DNA from: Luteolibacter luteus
Lineage (GTDB): Bacteria > Verrucomicrobiota > Verrucomicrobiia > Verrucomicrobiales > Akkermansiaceae
Assembly: GCF_012913485.1 (NCBI RefSeq)
Contig: NZ_CP051774.1
Location: 5,270,001 to 5,334,000, forward strand
Direction of reading: 5' to 3'
Length of the DNA stretch: 64,000 nucleotides
The notes beneath the pieces were generated by a model, which ran no database searches, was not told the origin of the DNA, and saw only the letters and a list, made by a program, of their open reading frames with translations. Of this stretch, positions 7,721 through 15,984 are shown piece by piece. Each line of letters starts with the position of its first letter. The first letter of the stretch is position 1. A program made the position numbers and the translations under genes.

Positions 7721-9469
7721 ATGCTTGCTTTTTCGCTCCTTGCCGCGGGTGCGGCAGACGTTTCGCCGCTGTTCGGCGTCCTCAGCATGGTGCTTTTGCT
7801 CGCCGTGCTGATGTCGCTGCTGCTCGCGAAGCTGAAACAGAATTTCCTCATCGGCTACCTGATCTGCGGGATCATCATCGCGAACACTTCCCTGCTCGGG
7901 TCTTTCGGGACTCACAATACGGAGATGGACGGGGTGATCGCGCACCTCGCAGAGATGGGCGTCATCTTGCTGATGTTCACTCTGGGGGTCGAGTTCTCGC
8001 TCGGGGAGTTCAAGCATCTGTGGCGGGTCTCGCTGATCGGCGGCGGCATCCAGGTGGGCACCATATCGGCGATCGGCGGAGCCATCGCGTGGTTTTGCGG
8101 GATCCGGCCTCCGGCAGAAGTCGTGGTGCTGGCGGTCTCCGTGGCGCTGAGTTCCACCGCGGTGGCGATGAAATCCTTCCAAGACATGGGGCAGCCGAAC
8201 AACCCCAGCGCCCGAACCGCGCTCGCGATCGCGCTCTTCGATGACATCGTGGTGATCCTCTTCCTCCTGATCCTGCCCGGACTCTATGGAAAAGGGGAGG
8301 GATCCGTGGCGGCGGAAATCGCGATCGCAGTGGGGAAGGGGATACTCTTCCTCGGCGGCACGCTCTTGCTCGGACGCTATGGCATCACGCCCCTGCTCCA
8401 TGCCGTGGCTCGCACCCGCAGCGGGGAGCTGTTCACCCTGTCCGTCGTGGCCCTTTGCTCGGGGGTTGCGGTGCTCGGTGCCCTCCTCGGCCTTTCACCC
8501 GCCCTGGGTGCCTTCGCGGCGGGCCTCGTAGTGAGCGAGTCGATCTACCGACACCGCATCATGGCAGACATCATGCCCTTCAAGGACCTCTTCCTGGCGA
8601 TCTTCTTCGTTTCGGTGGGCCTGCAGATCAACCTCGGCGCGATGATGTCGGATTGGGTCCGGATCCTCGGATTCAGCATCCTGATCCTGCTGGTGAAGGG
8701 AACGATCGCCTTCAGCGTCGCGCGGCTTTTCAAGCTGCCCCTCCGGCCTGCCTTGCTCACCGGCGCAGCGCTTTCCAGCTCCGGTGAATTCTCGCTGGTG
8801 CTCCTGGGCAAGGCCGCCGACTACCGTCCGGCGGATCCCTACGTGCAGCAGCTCCTGTTGTGCTGCGCCGCCCTGACCATGGCGGTGGTTCCGCTGCTGA
8901 TGCGTGGTAGCGGTCGCTTCGGGCACGTGCTGGAAAAGGCCGGCTTCTTCACCGCGAAAAAGAAACCGGTTGCGGAAAATCTCACGCCCACCCACGTCAT
9001 CAAGGAGATCTCCGATCACGCCGTGATCTGCGGCTACGGACCCGTGGGCAAGGCTCTGAACGAGGCACTGAAGCGTTCAGGGGTGGACACCCTGATCATG
9101 GAGCTGAATTCCGATACCGTCCGCGCCCTCAAGGCGGCCGGGCAGCCGGTGCTCTTCGCCGACGCCTCGCACCCGGAAGCCCTCGAACTCGCCGGCATCG
9201 GGCGCGCAAGGATGGTCGCCTTCACCTTTCCGGCAGTAGAGCTGACCAAATCGGCAGTGCCTCATGTGCGGGAACACAATCCATCGATCGTGATTTTCGG
9301 CCGTGCGAAATTCGCCGCTGAGATTGCAGAACTCGAGGAACTCGAGATCAAGGTCATCCACGACGAGCGGGAAAGCGCGATCTCAATGATCGATGCGGCA
9401 CGCAGTGTTTATCAGCGGGTTGACCTCTCGGATGAAGACATCCGGGAAATCGTGGACGGCGGCAAATAG
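7721..9469 (+). CDS. CPA2-family cation:proton antiporter with RCK/TrkA-N domain
   Basis: An inner-membrane monovalent cation/proton antiporter of the KefB/YbaL type, 582 residues. About twelve hydrophobic segments fill residues 1-390, including the early LAKLKQNFLIGYLICGI region and the loop around FTLGVEFSLGE that is typical of the family. A cytosolic Rossmann domain follows, starting near residue 425 at HAVICGYGPVGKAL, which is the nucleotide-binding GxGxxG motif of TrkA-N domains. Its ligand and transported ion (K+ or Na+) cannot be read from sequence. It starts 77 bases after the COG0523 gene on the same strand, with no obvious terminator between, but functional linkage to zinc is not implied. 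Confidence 0.85.
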   Translation: MLAFSLLAAGAADVSPLFGVLSMVLLLAVLMSLLLAKLKQNFLIGYLICGIIIANTSLLGSFGTHNTEMDGVIAHLAEMGVILLMFTLGVEFSLGEFKHLWRVSLIGGGIQVGTISAIGGAIAWFCGIRPPAEVVVLAVSVALSSTAVAMKSFQDMGQPNNPSARTALAIALFDDIVVILFLLILPGLYGKGEGSVAAEIAIAVGKGILFLGGTLLLGRYGITPLLHAVARTRSGELFTLSVVALCSGVAVLGALLGLSPALGAFAAGLVVSESIYRHRIMADIMPFKDLFLAIFFVSVGLQINLGAMMSDWVRILGFSILILLVKGTIAFSVARLFKLPLRPALLTGAALSSSGEFSLVLLGKAADYRPADPYVQQLLLCCAALTMAVVPLLMRGSGRFGHVLEKAGFFTAKKKPVAENLTPTHVIKEISDHAVICGYGPVGKALNEALKRSGVDTLIMELNSDTVRALKAAGQPVLFADASHPEALELAGIGRARMVAFTFPAVELTKSAVPHVREHNPSIVIFGRAKFAAEIAELEELEIKVIHDERESAISMIDAARSVYQRVDLSDEDIREIVDGGK

Positions 9470-9589
9470 GAGGGCGCGAAATCCATTCGGCCCCCTCATG
9501 CAAGAGTGTTTGAACGACCTTGTGTGACAATTTTTCCTAAATTCTGGCCGAGACTTGGCACGAACGGCGCTTAAATTGGTCTCACATAG

Positions 9590-9641
9590 GTCGTGGCGAG
9601 CACGTTGGTTTCTTGGGTTTCACCTTCCTGCTTGTAGCGAC
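9590..9641 (+). ncRNA. Structured hairpin 1 with conserved loop
   Basis: Arms 9590-9604 (GTCGTGGCGAGCACG) and 9627-9641 (CCTGCTTGTAGCGAC) pair at 13 of 15 positions in RNA when G-U pairs are counted. The loop region carries GGTTTCTTGGGTTT (9607-9620), the same 14 bases found in the next hairpin although the arms differ completely. It lies between the antiporter stop and the GNAT-nitrilase start. Confidence 0.5.
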
Positions 9642-9648
9642 TGCCTAA

Positions 9649-9696
9649 ATACGGCCGGCACGGGGTTTCTTGGGTTTACCCCCGTGCCGGCCGTAA
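9649..9696 (+). ncRNA. Structured hairpin 2 with the same loop, 16-bp perfect stem
   Basis: A perfect 16-base inverted repeat (9650-9665 and 9680-9695; core arm ACGGCCGGCACGGGG) encloses a loop that begins with the same GGTTTCTTGGGTTT (9664-9677) seen 57 bases upstream. It could act as a terminator for the antiporter gene, since TTTT follows within about ten bases. A duplicated RNA or DNA element is more likely given the conserved loop. Confidence 0.6.
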
Positions 9697-9763
9697 AGTT
9701 TTCCGGCAGGGAGCTCCCCATTTCAATCTTTGCGGATTCTCCGTTCCCGCGTTTTCTACCCCC

Positions 9764-11347
9764 GTGCCGCCGAAAGACCACGAAACGAAGCTGGGTGCCG
9801 TCCTCGTCCGGAATCCTACCGTCGATGATATCCCCGCCATCCTCTCGCTTCACCGCCGTTGCTTCCCCCAGCCGAATGACGCTGGCGGCCCGTGGAATGA
9901 AAAGCACCTGCGCTCCCACCTCCACGTTTTTCCGGAGGGCCAGTTGCTCGCGGAAAAGGACGGCCAGATCCTTGGTGTCGCTTCATCCCTGATCGTCTCG
10001 CTCGGTCGCAATCCGCTGCGCAAGCACACCTACGATGGCGTCACGGACGACGGCTACTTCTACAACCACGATCCCCAGGGCGATACTCTCTACGGCGCGG
10101 ACGTCTATGTGGACCCGGACGCCCGCAAGTTCGGCGTCGGCGCCGCGCTCTACTCTGCCCGCCGCGATCTCTGCCGCCGCCTGAATCTCCGCCGCATCCT
10201 CGCCGGTGCGCGTCTCTGGCACTACGATGAACACGCCGCGCGCCTCACTCCGGAAGAATACGTCTGGCAGGTGCAGGATGGAAAAATTCCCGACCCCGTG
10301 CTCGGCTTCCAGATCAAGCAGGGCTTCGCGGTCCGCGGCATCATGCCGAACTACCTCCACGATCACCGCTCCCGCGACAACGCTGCTTTGATCGAGTGGA
10401 TCAACCCGGAATACCAGGCCCCGGGCGAAATGGGGAACAAGGTGCGCGTGGCCTGCGTGCAATACCACATGCGCAAGGTCGCGGACTTCGACGACTTCGC
10501 CAACCAGGTCCGCTACTTCGTGGAAACGGCGGGCGAGGACTATGGAGCGGAGTTCGTGGTCTTCCCGGAATTCCTCACCGTGCAATTGCTCAGCGCACTG
10601 CCGCCGATGGGTTCGCGCGAAGGGATCCGCAAGCTGTCCGAATACACGGATCAGTTCCGCGCGCTGATGAGCCGCCTGGCTCGGGAGCAGGGACTTTATC
10701 TCATCGCCGGATCCCATCCGGTGGCTCTGCCGGATGGACGTCTGGAGAATACCTCCATGATCTTCAAACCGGACGGCACCCACGTCTCCCAGCCGAAGCT
10801 CCACATCACGCCTTCGGAAAAAACGTGGTGGGGCATCTCCGGTGGCGACTCGCTGATCGTGCTCCAGACGCCGAAGGCAAAGATCGGCGTTCTGATCTGC
10901 TACGATGTGGAATTCCCCGAAGCGGCCCGCTATCTGGCAGACCGTGGCGTGGAAATACTATTCATCCCGTACTGCACGGACAATCGCCAGGGCTACCTCC
11001 GCGTCAGCCTCTGTGCGGCGGCTCGGGCGATCGAGAACCAGATCTACGTCGCCACCGCGGGAGTCGTGGGCAATCTTCCCGATGTGCCCGCGATGGATGT
11101 TCATTACGGGCGCGCTGCCGTATTCACCCCGAGCGATTTCGAATTCGCCCGCGACGGCATCCAGGCCGAGGCGGATCCAAACGTGGAGACCATGCTCGTC
11201 ACGGATCTCGATATTTCCGATCTCTATCGCTCGCGCCTGAGTGGCAGCGTCACTCCTGTGACCGACCGCCGCACGGATCTCTTCGAGTTCCATAACAAGC
11301 TCTCGAATGAGATCATCGCGCCCGGGGTGCAGGAAGGTCACCTGTGA
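9764..11347 (+). CDS. GNAT acetyltransferase-nitrilase fusion protein
   Basis: A two-domain cytoplasmic enzyme of 527 residues. Residues about 14-200 form a GNAT N-acetyltransferase domain, with the acetyl-CoA loop around YVDPDARKFGVGAALY. Residues about 226-515 form a carbon-nitrogen hydrolase with the full catalytic triad: Glu269 in VVFPEF, Lys345 in QPKLHITPSE and Cys379 in LICYDVEFPE. Fusions of this order exist in other bacteria (YhcX-like), but their substrates are not established; acyl transfer coupled to amide hydrolysis is a reasonable guess. The start is GTG 9764, the first suitable codon before the GNAT domain. The upstream region holds the two same-loop hairpins. The serpin-like gene begins 66 bases downstream. 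Confidence 0.85.
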   Translation: MPPKDHETKLGAVLVRNPTVDDIPAILSLHRRCFPQPNDAGGPWNEKHLRSHLHVFPEGQLLAEKDGQILGVASSLIVSLGRNPLRKHTYDGVTDDGYFYNHDPQGDTLYGADVYVDPDARKFGVGAALYSARRDLCRRLNLRRILAGARLWHYDEHAARLTPEEYVWQVQDGKIPDPVLGFQIKQGFAVRGIMPNYLHDHRSRDNAALIEWINPEYQAPGEMGNKVRVACVQYHMRKVADFDDFANQVRYFVETAGEDYGAEFVVFPEFLTVQLLSALPPMGSREGIRKLSEYTDQFRALMSRLAREQGLYLIAGSHPVALPDGRLENTSMIFKPDGTHVSQPKLHITPSEKTWWGISGGDSLIVLQTPKAKIGVLICYDVEFPEAARYLADRGVEILFIPYCTDNRQGYLRVSLCAAARAIENQIYVATAGVVGNLPDVPAMDVHYGRAAVFTPSDFEFARDGIQAEADPNVETMLVTDLDISDLYRSRLSGSVTPVTDRRTDLFEFHNKLSNEIIAPGVQEGHL

Positions 11348-11413
11348 GGGTGTCAGCTTTGTAACCTGAGGATCGGCTCCGGCGGCAATTCCTTCTTCCA
11401 TCGGGGAAGCAGG

Positions 11414-12514
11414 ATGAAGTTTGGTGGGCGCATGTTTACCCGAGCGCTTCCACTTCTTCCCGTCCTGCTGGCCGTGAATGCGGCAGCCATCGCCCAGGAT
11501 CTTCCTGCGGTGGCTCATCCGGAGGAGAAATTCCCCGCCGACAAGACCATCGTTTGGACCCCGCTCTTTCAGGCCGCATGGGACCGCATGAATGCCGACC
11601 TCGGCGGTCGCCCGATCAAGGTAGAGCCTCCCAACCCGCTCATGAATCTCTTGGATTCCTTCGAGTGGAATGCGGAGTCCATCATGCCGAAGGACCGCTG
11701 GAAGGTTTGGTCTGGCCAGGCGAACAAGGAATTTCTTGATCAGGCGAACAACGAGGCCGCCGCGATGCTCGGCGAAGCACAGGGTCCCTTTAGCCCCGGC
11801 GCCGTTTCCGAAAATCCCCAGGCCCGCCTGGTCCTCGCGCTTCTCGACCGTAAGCTCACCTTCACGAAAGCACTCCATCGTTCCGCTTCCGCGCCCTTGG
11901 TCTTCAAGGATCGCTCCGGAAAGGAAACCAAGGTCCAGTTCTTCGGAACCCGGGGCGATGGCTCCGCAGCCTTTTCCGATTCGGTGCACGTTCTTTACAA
12001 GGACGAGGCTTCCCAAGCCGTGCGGCTTCTTGCGGATGGCGGGGAATCGGTAGTGCTCTACATGCCGCGGAATGACGAAAGCTTCGCCTTCGCCAGCGGC
12101 AAGGTGAAGGTCTGGTTCGAAGACGGCTTCCGCGGCGAGTATGGGTCCGCAAACGATCGCAGCCTGCATGGGAAAGACGACCTGCGCATTCCCTATCTCA
12201 CCCTGAGCAATCAGGTGGATTTCCAGCCGCTCCTCGATGGCGGCCGGACCTACAAGGAAGGCGAGCCACCGTGGGTCATCACCCGCGCCTTTCAGCAGGT
12301 CGACTTTGAGATGACCGAAAAGGGGGCAAAGGTTCGCGCCAAGGTGGAGCTTGGTGGAGAGCCCTTCGGTGACCCCGGGGCTCCGCCTCCGATGGTCCCT
12401 CGCAGCTTCATCTTCGATAAGCCCTTCTTCGTCTTCCTCTGGTGCGATGGTGCCCAGTGGCCCTATTTCGGGGCATGGCTCGGCGATGCCAGCTCGATGC
12501 TGCCTCCCAAGTGA
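11414..12514 (+). CDS. Secreted serpin-like protein
   Basis: A 366-residue protein with a signal peptide (about residues 1-28, ending AAAIAQ). I see serpin-fold signatures in order: a strand and turn region ending VVLYMPRNDE (213-222), a strand like serpin s2C/s6A at LRIPYLTLSNQVDF (257-270), the hinge-like stretch ITRAFQQVDFEMTEKGAK (289-306), and a C-terminal SFIFDKPFFVFLW followed by YFGAW, the place of the serpin F-x-x-x-x-PF-x-F-x-I motif and closing strand. Length fits the family. The hinge lacks the small-residue run (GTEAAAAT) of inhibitory serpins, having GAKVRAKV, so protease inhibition is doubtful. The assignment is by eye and needs a profile search. ATG 11432 is an alternative start. 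Confidence 0.6.
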   Translation: MKFGGRMFTRALPLLPVLLAVNAAAIAQDLPAVAHPEEKFPADKTIVWTPLFQAAWDRMNADLGGRPIKVEPPNPLMNLLDSFEWNAESIMPKDRWKVWSGQANKEFLDQANNEAAAMLGEAQGPFSPGAVSENPQARLVLALLDRKLTFTKALHRSASAPLVFKDRSGKETKVQFFGTRGDGSAAFSDSVHVLYKDEASQAVRLLADGGESVVLYMPRNDESFAFASGKVKVWFEDGFRGEYGSANDRSLHGKDDLRIPYLTLSNQVDFQPLLDGGRTYKEGEPPWVITRAFQQVDFEMTEKGAKVRAKVELGGEPFGDPGAPPPMVPRSFIFDKPFFVFLWCDGAQWPYFGAWLGDASSMLPPK

Positions 12515-12651
12515 TCGCCGGAAGGCGCGGAATACATTGTAGGGCTATCCGATTCGCATATGAAGTGGAGTTGATTCTGCAGTCATCATTTTGACATTGC
12601 GGCTCATTCATCCCTCTTGACTTGCCCATCGCTTCTCATCCCATGGCAGGG

Positions 12652-13494
12652 ATGAAAAAAGCCCTCATTGCCACCGCCATGCTGTCCGCCGTCACGGCAG
12701 CACTTCTCGCAGCTCCCGGAGACAGGGGGCCTGTGATTCCCGCCCGCGAACCGGAGCCGGAAGAACAAGCCAGGGAACTGCTTGCCCCGCAGGCACAGCA
12801 GAACAATTTCCCGAGGCAAGTCCGCGTCCAGGTCGAGATGATCGAAATGCCCCACGAACTTCTCACCGAACTCCTCTATAGGAGCAGCCCCGGCACCGCT
12901 GATGCAGGCATGCTGCGCGATGTCGTCCAGGCCCGTGTGAAAAAGGGCGATGCCGCCATCCTTGAGACCATGATCTGCACCGCGCGCAGCGGTGAGAAGG
13001 CCCTTAGCGAGTCCATCTCGGAATACATCTATCCCACCGCCTACGAGCGCTCACAGACGCCGAACTCCGTCTCGATTACCGTGAATGGTGCCACCGCCAC
13101 CGCGGAAGATGGCAGCACCACCAGTCCGGTGGAGTTGGCGAAGCTGATCGCACCACCCACGCCCACCAGCTTCGAAACACGGAATTGCGGCAGTACCTTG
13201 GAGATCGAACCAACACTTGGAGGCAATGATAAGATCATCGATCTCCGCTTCGCTCCAGATTGCGTCTGGCATACCGGGGACACCTACTACATGGAAGAGA
13301 AGGATCGCTTGGGCAACGTGACGAAGATCCAGATGCCGGTGATCTATTCTGCGCGGACCACCACCGCGCTTACCCTGAAGGACGGCCAGTATCAGATGCC
13401 CTGTGTCCTCACCCCGAAGGATGGAAAGGGAAATCCGGATCCCAGCCGAAAGGTCATGCTCTTCGTGAAGTGTGATGTCCTGATGGTAAAGTAG
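12652..13494 (+). CDS. Short secretin-like (type II/III secretion) periplasmic or outer-membrane protein
   Basis: A 280-residue exported protein; residues 1-22 (MKKALIATAMLSAVTAALLA) form a signal peptide. The remainder resembles the C-terminal part of secretins: a strand with RVQVEMIEMPHELLTELL, the SEYIYPTAYE segment, and the conserved-looking GSTLEIEPTLGGNDKIIDL strand pair. It lacks the usual repeated N domains and is only half the size of a full secretin, and no other secretion genes are adjacent. Verrucomicrobial genomes often carry such short forms; their job is unknown. ATG 12652 gives the best signal peptide; ATG 12622 would add ten residues. Confidence 0.6.
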   Translation: MKKALIATAMLSAVTAALLAAPGDRGPVIPAREPEPEEQARELLAPQAQQNNFPRQVRVQVEMIEMPHELLTELLYRSSPGTADAGMLRDVVQARVKKGDAAILETMICTARSGEKALSESISEYIYPTAYERSQTPNSVSITVNGATATAEDGSTTSPVELAKLIAPPTPTSFETRNCGSTLEIEPTLGGNDKIIDLRFAPDCVWHTGDTYYMEEKDRLGNVTKIQMPVIYSARTTTALTLKDGQYQMPCVLTPKDGKGNPDPSRKVMLFVKCDVLMVK

Positions 13495-13500
13495 CCATTC

Positions 13501-14367
13501 TCACCACCATGCCCATCCATGGCGATTCCAGAAGGCCTGGAGATCGCCATTGTCACCCTTGAAGACATTCCGCTCCATCGGGTGCGCCAGATCTCCGAAG
13601 TAGCGCGGGCTGCCCCATGCAGGAGTATTGTAGTGCTTCGCATTCGAGCGGCCGCCCTGCCAGACCACGCCCCCGTACTGCCACATCGCCCACTGGTCCC
13701 AGATGCCGTATTTTTCCATCAGGCCATCCGGCGTCAGGGGGCGGTTGGAAAACATCGTCCGCTCCGTGCCGGCCGGACTATAGAGCGCGATCCAGTAAGG
13801 CGAACGGCGGATGATCGACTTCTGCTCTGGTGCCGCATTGCTCAGGCTGGAGCGGAGGGCATCGCTATTTTCCAGATAGGTCACTGGCGTCACTCCGGTG
13901 CGCTGCTCCACCCGGCGGATGAATTTCACCAGCCGGTCAGGGGATGACTTGGTGTCGAAATCGCCAACCAGCAGGATCTTCCGCTGTGAAATACCTTGGC
14001 TGCGCGCCACCGCGCGGACCCGGTCCACGAACGAATCCGCCTGATAAGCGGGGTCCTGATCCATGGTCACGAAGTGGTAGGCACCGAGCAGCATCCCCTG
14101 GCGATCGGCAGACTTCAGGAAGGCCGGGAATTTGTCGTCGAGCAAGGGGCCCTTCGCCGAGCGGGCGATAAGTCCTTGGGCACCATTTCGCCGTAGGGCG
14201 GAGACGTCATGCTGGGAGTAGCTGGAGCCTCCGCGCTGGCGCTCCTTCGGATCCCAGCCGGAGACATTCAGCACGGCGGGCGAATCGGAGACGCTGGTGC
14301 CGCCGAATCCGCCGCCCCCGCAGGAGGAAAGGACCAGGGAGAGCGCGAGCAGGGTGTGGACTTTCAT
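13501..14367 (-). CDS. GH25-like (lysozyme-type) lipoprotein with altered catalytic residues
   Basis: An envelope lipoprotein of about 288 residues; the signal ends in the lipobox LSSC (Cys16). It has the glycoside hydrolase family 25 fold pattern: LNVSGWD at the first strand, LLGAYHFVT in the middle, LLVGDFDTKSS at the fourth strand, then TGVTPVTYLEN and a WQYGG end. In active GH25 enzymes the first motif is D-x-S and the fourth strand carries D-x-E. Here they read N-V-S and D-F-D, so the enzyme may be weak or inactive, or use a different set. It converges on the secretin-like gene with a gap of only six bases. The start at 14367 was preferred over 14370 (tandem ATG) without strong evidence. 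Confidence 0.65.
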   Translation of the reverse strand: MKVHTLLALSLVLSSCGGGGFGGTSVSDSPAVLNVSGWDPKERQRGGSSYSQHDVSALRRNGAQGLIARSAKGPLLDDKFPAFLKSADRQGMLLGAYHFVTMDQDPAYQADSFVDRVRAVARSQGISQRKILLVGDFDTKSSPDRLVKFIRRVEQRTGVTPVTYLENSDALRSSLSNAAPEQKSIIRRSPYWIALYSPAGTERTMFSNRPLTPDGLMEKYGIWDQWAMWQYGGVVWQGGRSNAKHYNTPAWGSPRYFGDLAHPMERNVFKGDNGDLQAFWNRHGWAWW

Positions 14368-14478
14368 CATTTGCCACAGCGAACCATGCAGCCGACCCGG
14401 GTGTCCAGAATCGGATGGCAATCAGGGCGCAAGGGCCGCTCGACAAGTCACGATTCCGACCCTAGCGTCCGCGCCGTT

Positions 14479-15306
14479 ATGAAATTCAACCTTGCTCCCG
14501 GCGTCCTGGCTATCGGCCTCGCCACCCTGTTCCCGGCGGCCGCCCAGAATGAAGGCGCTGCGGAGAAGCCCGCGGCTGACGCTCCTGCCGCGCCCGCCAT
14601 CGATGCCAAGACGGTAAAGTCCAATTCCTCCTATGGTCTGGGTTTCCGCACCGGGGGTGAGTTCGGCCAGAACTACGGCCAGTTCGGCATCAGTCCCGAG
14701 GACATCGATACCGAGTCTTTCCTCAAGGGCTTCCTCGCCGGTTTCAAGGGCGGCAAGCCCGAAGTCGCCGAAGAAGACCTGAAGGCCGCCATGCAGGCTC
14801 TGGGCGATACGCTTCAGGCCCGCGAGAAGGAGCGCGCCGCTGCTAACTTGGAAGCAGGCAAGAAGTTCCTCGAGGAGAACGGCAAGCGCGAAGGGGTGAT
14901 CACCACCAAGTCCGGCCTTCAGTACGAGATCATCAAGAAGGGTGAAGGCAAGACCTACGTCGCCCCGAAGGAAGGCGAGCCGGAGAAGCAATTCCTTGTG
15001 AACTACAAGGGCACCCTGATCGACGGCAAGGAATTCGACGCCTCCCCGGAAGGCAACCCGGTCCCGATGACCCTTCAGGTGATCGAAGGCTGGAAGGAAG
15101 CTCTCACCACCATGCCGATCGGCTCCAAGTGGAAGCTCTTCATCCCGAGCAATCTCGCCTACGGTGAACAACGCCGCAGCGCCGAGATCGCCCCGAACAC
15201 TGTGTTACTCTTCGACCTCGAGCTGGTGGACATCAAGGATGCTCCGGCCAACCCGCACGGCAACATGCCCTTCCCGATCCCGCAAGGCGGTCCCGAAGGT
15301 CAGTAA
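14479..15306 (+). CDS. FKBP-type peptidyl-prolyl cis-trans isomerase, exported
   Basis: A 275-residue exported folding helper. It has a signal peptide (1-22), an alanine/proline-rich linker, an FKBP-N dimerisation domain (about residues 45-150, with SYGLGFRTGGEFG) and a C-terminal FKBP domain that includes VNYKGTLIDGKEFDAS, the VIEGWKEALTTMPIGSKW active-site stretch and IPSNLAYGEQ. This is the Mip/FkpA layout. It probably assists folding of secreted and outer-membrane proteins, many of which are encoded nearby. ATG 14479 is the natural start; longer forms overlap the divergent GH25-like gene. A strong terminator follows directly. Confidence 0.9.
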   Translation: MKFNLAPGVLAIGLATLFPAAAQNEGAAEKPAADAPAAPAIDAKTVKSNSSYGLGFRTGGEFGQNYGQFGISPEDIDTESFLKGFLAGFKGGKPEVAEEDLKAAMQALGDTLQAREKERAAANLEAGKKFLEENGKREGVITTKSGLQYEIIKKGEGKTYVAPKEGEPEKQFLVNYKGTLIDGKEFDASPEGNPVPMTLQVIEGWKEALTTMPIGSKWKLFIPSNLAYGEQRRSAEIAPNTVLLFDLELVDIKDAPANPHGNMPFPIPQGGPEGQ

Positions 15307-15327
15307 ACCATCCCGGCGGTAAATTTC

Positions 15328-15365
15328 ATCCCTTCGTCCGCTCCGGCGGGCGAGGGGATTTTTTT
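15328..15365 (+). terminator. Intrinsic terminator of the FKBP gene
   Basis: Arms 15328-15341 and 15346-15359 form a 14-base-pair stem (two G-U pairs) with a 4-base loop, followed by a run of seven T. It begins 22 bases after the FKBP stop codon. Confidence 0.85.
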
Positions 15366-15587
15366 GCCCGCGTGTGGGTCGAATCATGATCCTTGAAAAC
15401 GACGAGCCGGAGTGATTCGGATCGGCCGTCTTCTCAGGTGAGGTGAGTCGCATTCTTGGAATTCTGAAAACCTTGGAAGGTTTTCCCATGCGGCCCCAAG
15501 AGTGAACCGAGGCAGGAGATTCTCCCTCGGGAAGGGACTGGAACAAAGGTTAACCTCCCGAAGTTGGAATCACCGCCTCGCCAACGC
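15366..15587. other. Non-coding stretch with one small hairpin
   Basis: No convincing gene is visible. One perfect 8-base-pair hairpin, GAAAACCT and AGGTTTTC around TGGA, lies at 15466-15485. Its role is unknown. Confidence 0.4.
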
Positions 15588-15839
15588 TTATCTTCCTGTT
15601 AGGATCACTTCGTCGGATCCTGAGGGCTTCTCCTCTTTTCCTTTTCCCACATCGTGCGGGAGATCTATCGGGCCGTTCTCACTCGCCTGATCCTCACCGT
15701 TCCCACGCTCGCGCTCCGAAGCCTTGATCCCGCCCCAGGTCGCGCCCAGCCCATCCCCTGACTCAAGCCCGGCGAGGGCAAAGCAGCCAAGCCCGGCAAG
15801 GGCGAGCAGGAAGACAGGTGGATTCTGGAAGGCATTCAT
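15588..15839 (-). CDS. Small exported protein of unknown function
   Basis: An 83-residue frame starting with MNAFQNPPVFLLALAGLGCFALAG, which looks like a signal peptide or single membrane anchor, followed by a short charged tail rich in Glu, Gly and Lys. No family is recognised. It is divergent from the sigma-factor gene and could share its promoter region. Support is limited to the leader-like start and the open frame, so a chance frame is possible. Confidence 0.35.
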   Translation of the reverse strand: MNAFQNPPVFLLALAGLGCFALAGLESGDGLGATWGGIKASERERGNGEDQASENGPIDLPHDVGKGKEEKPSGSDEVILTGR

Positions 15840-15984
15840 GTTCGCAATGCAGCGGTCTGCGCGGTTAACTTTGTGGGAAAAAGTTAATGGGGCAAGCCAT
15901 TCTTCGCGACAGCCCGCATTGGCCCCGGCAGAAAGAAACTTGTCACAAATCACCCATGCCCGAGGCAATGCATGATGAAGAGCC

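Noticed and set aside
9555..9992. Open frame across the two hairpins, with repeated GFLGF words
   Set aside because: The repeated words come from the duplicated loop sequence of the hairpins, and the frame runs into the GNAT-nitrilase gene in another frame.
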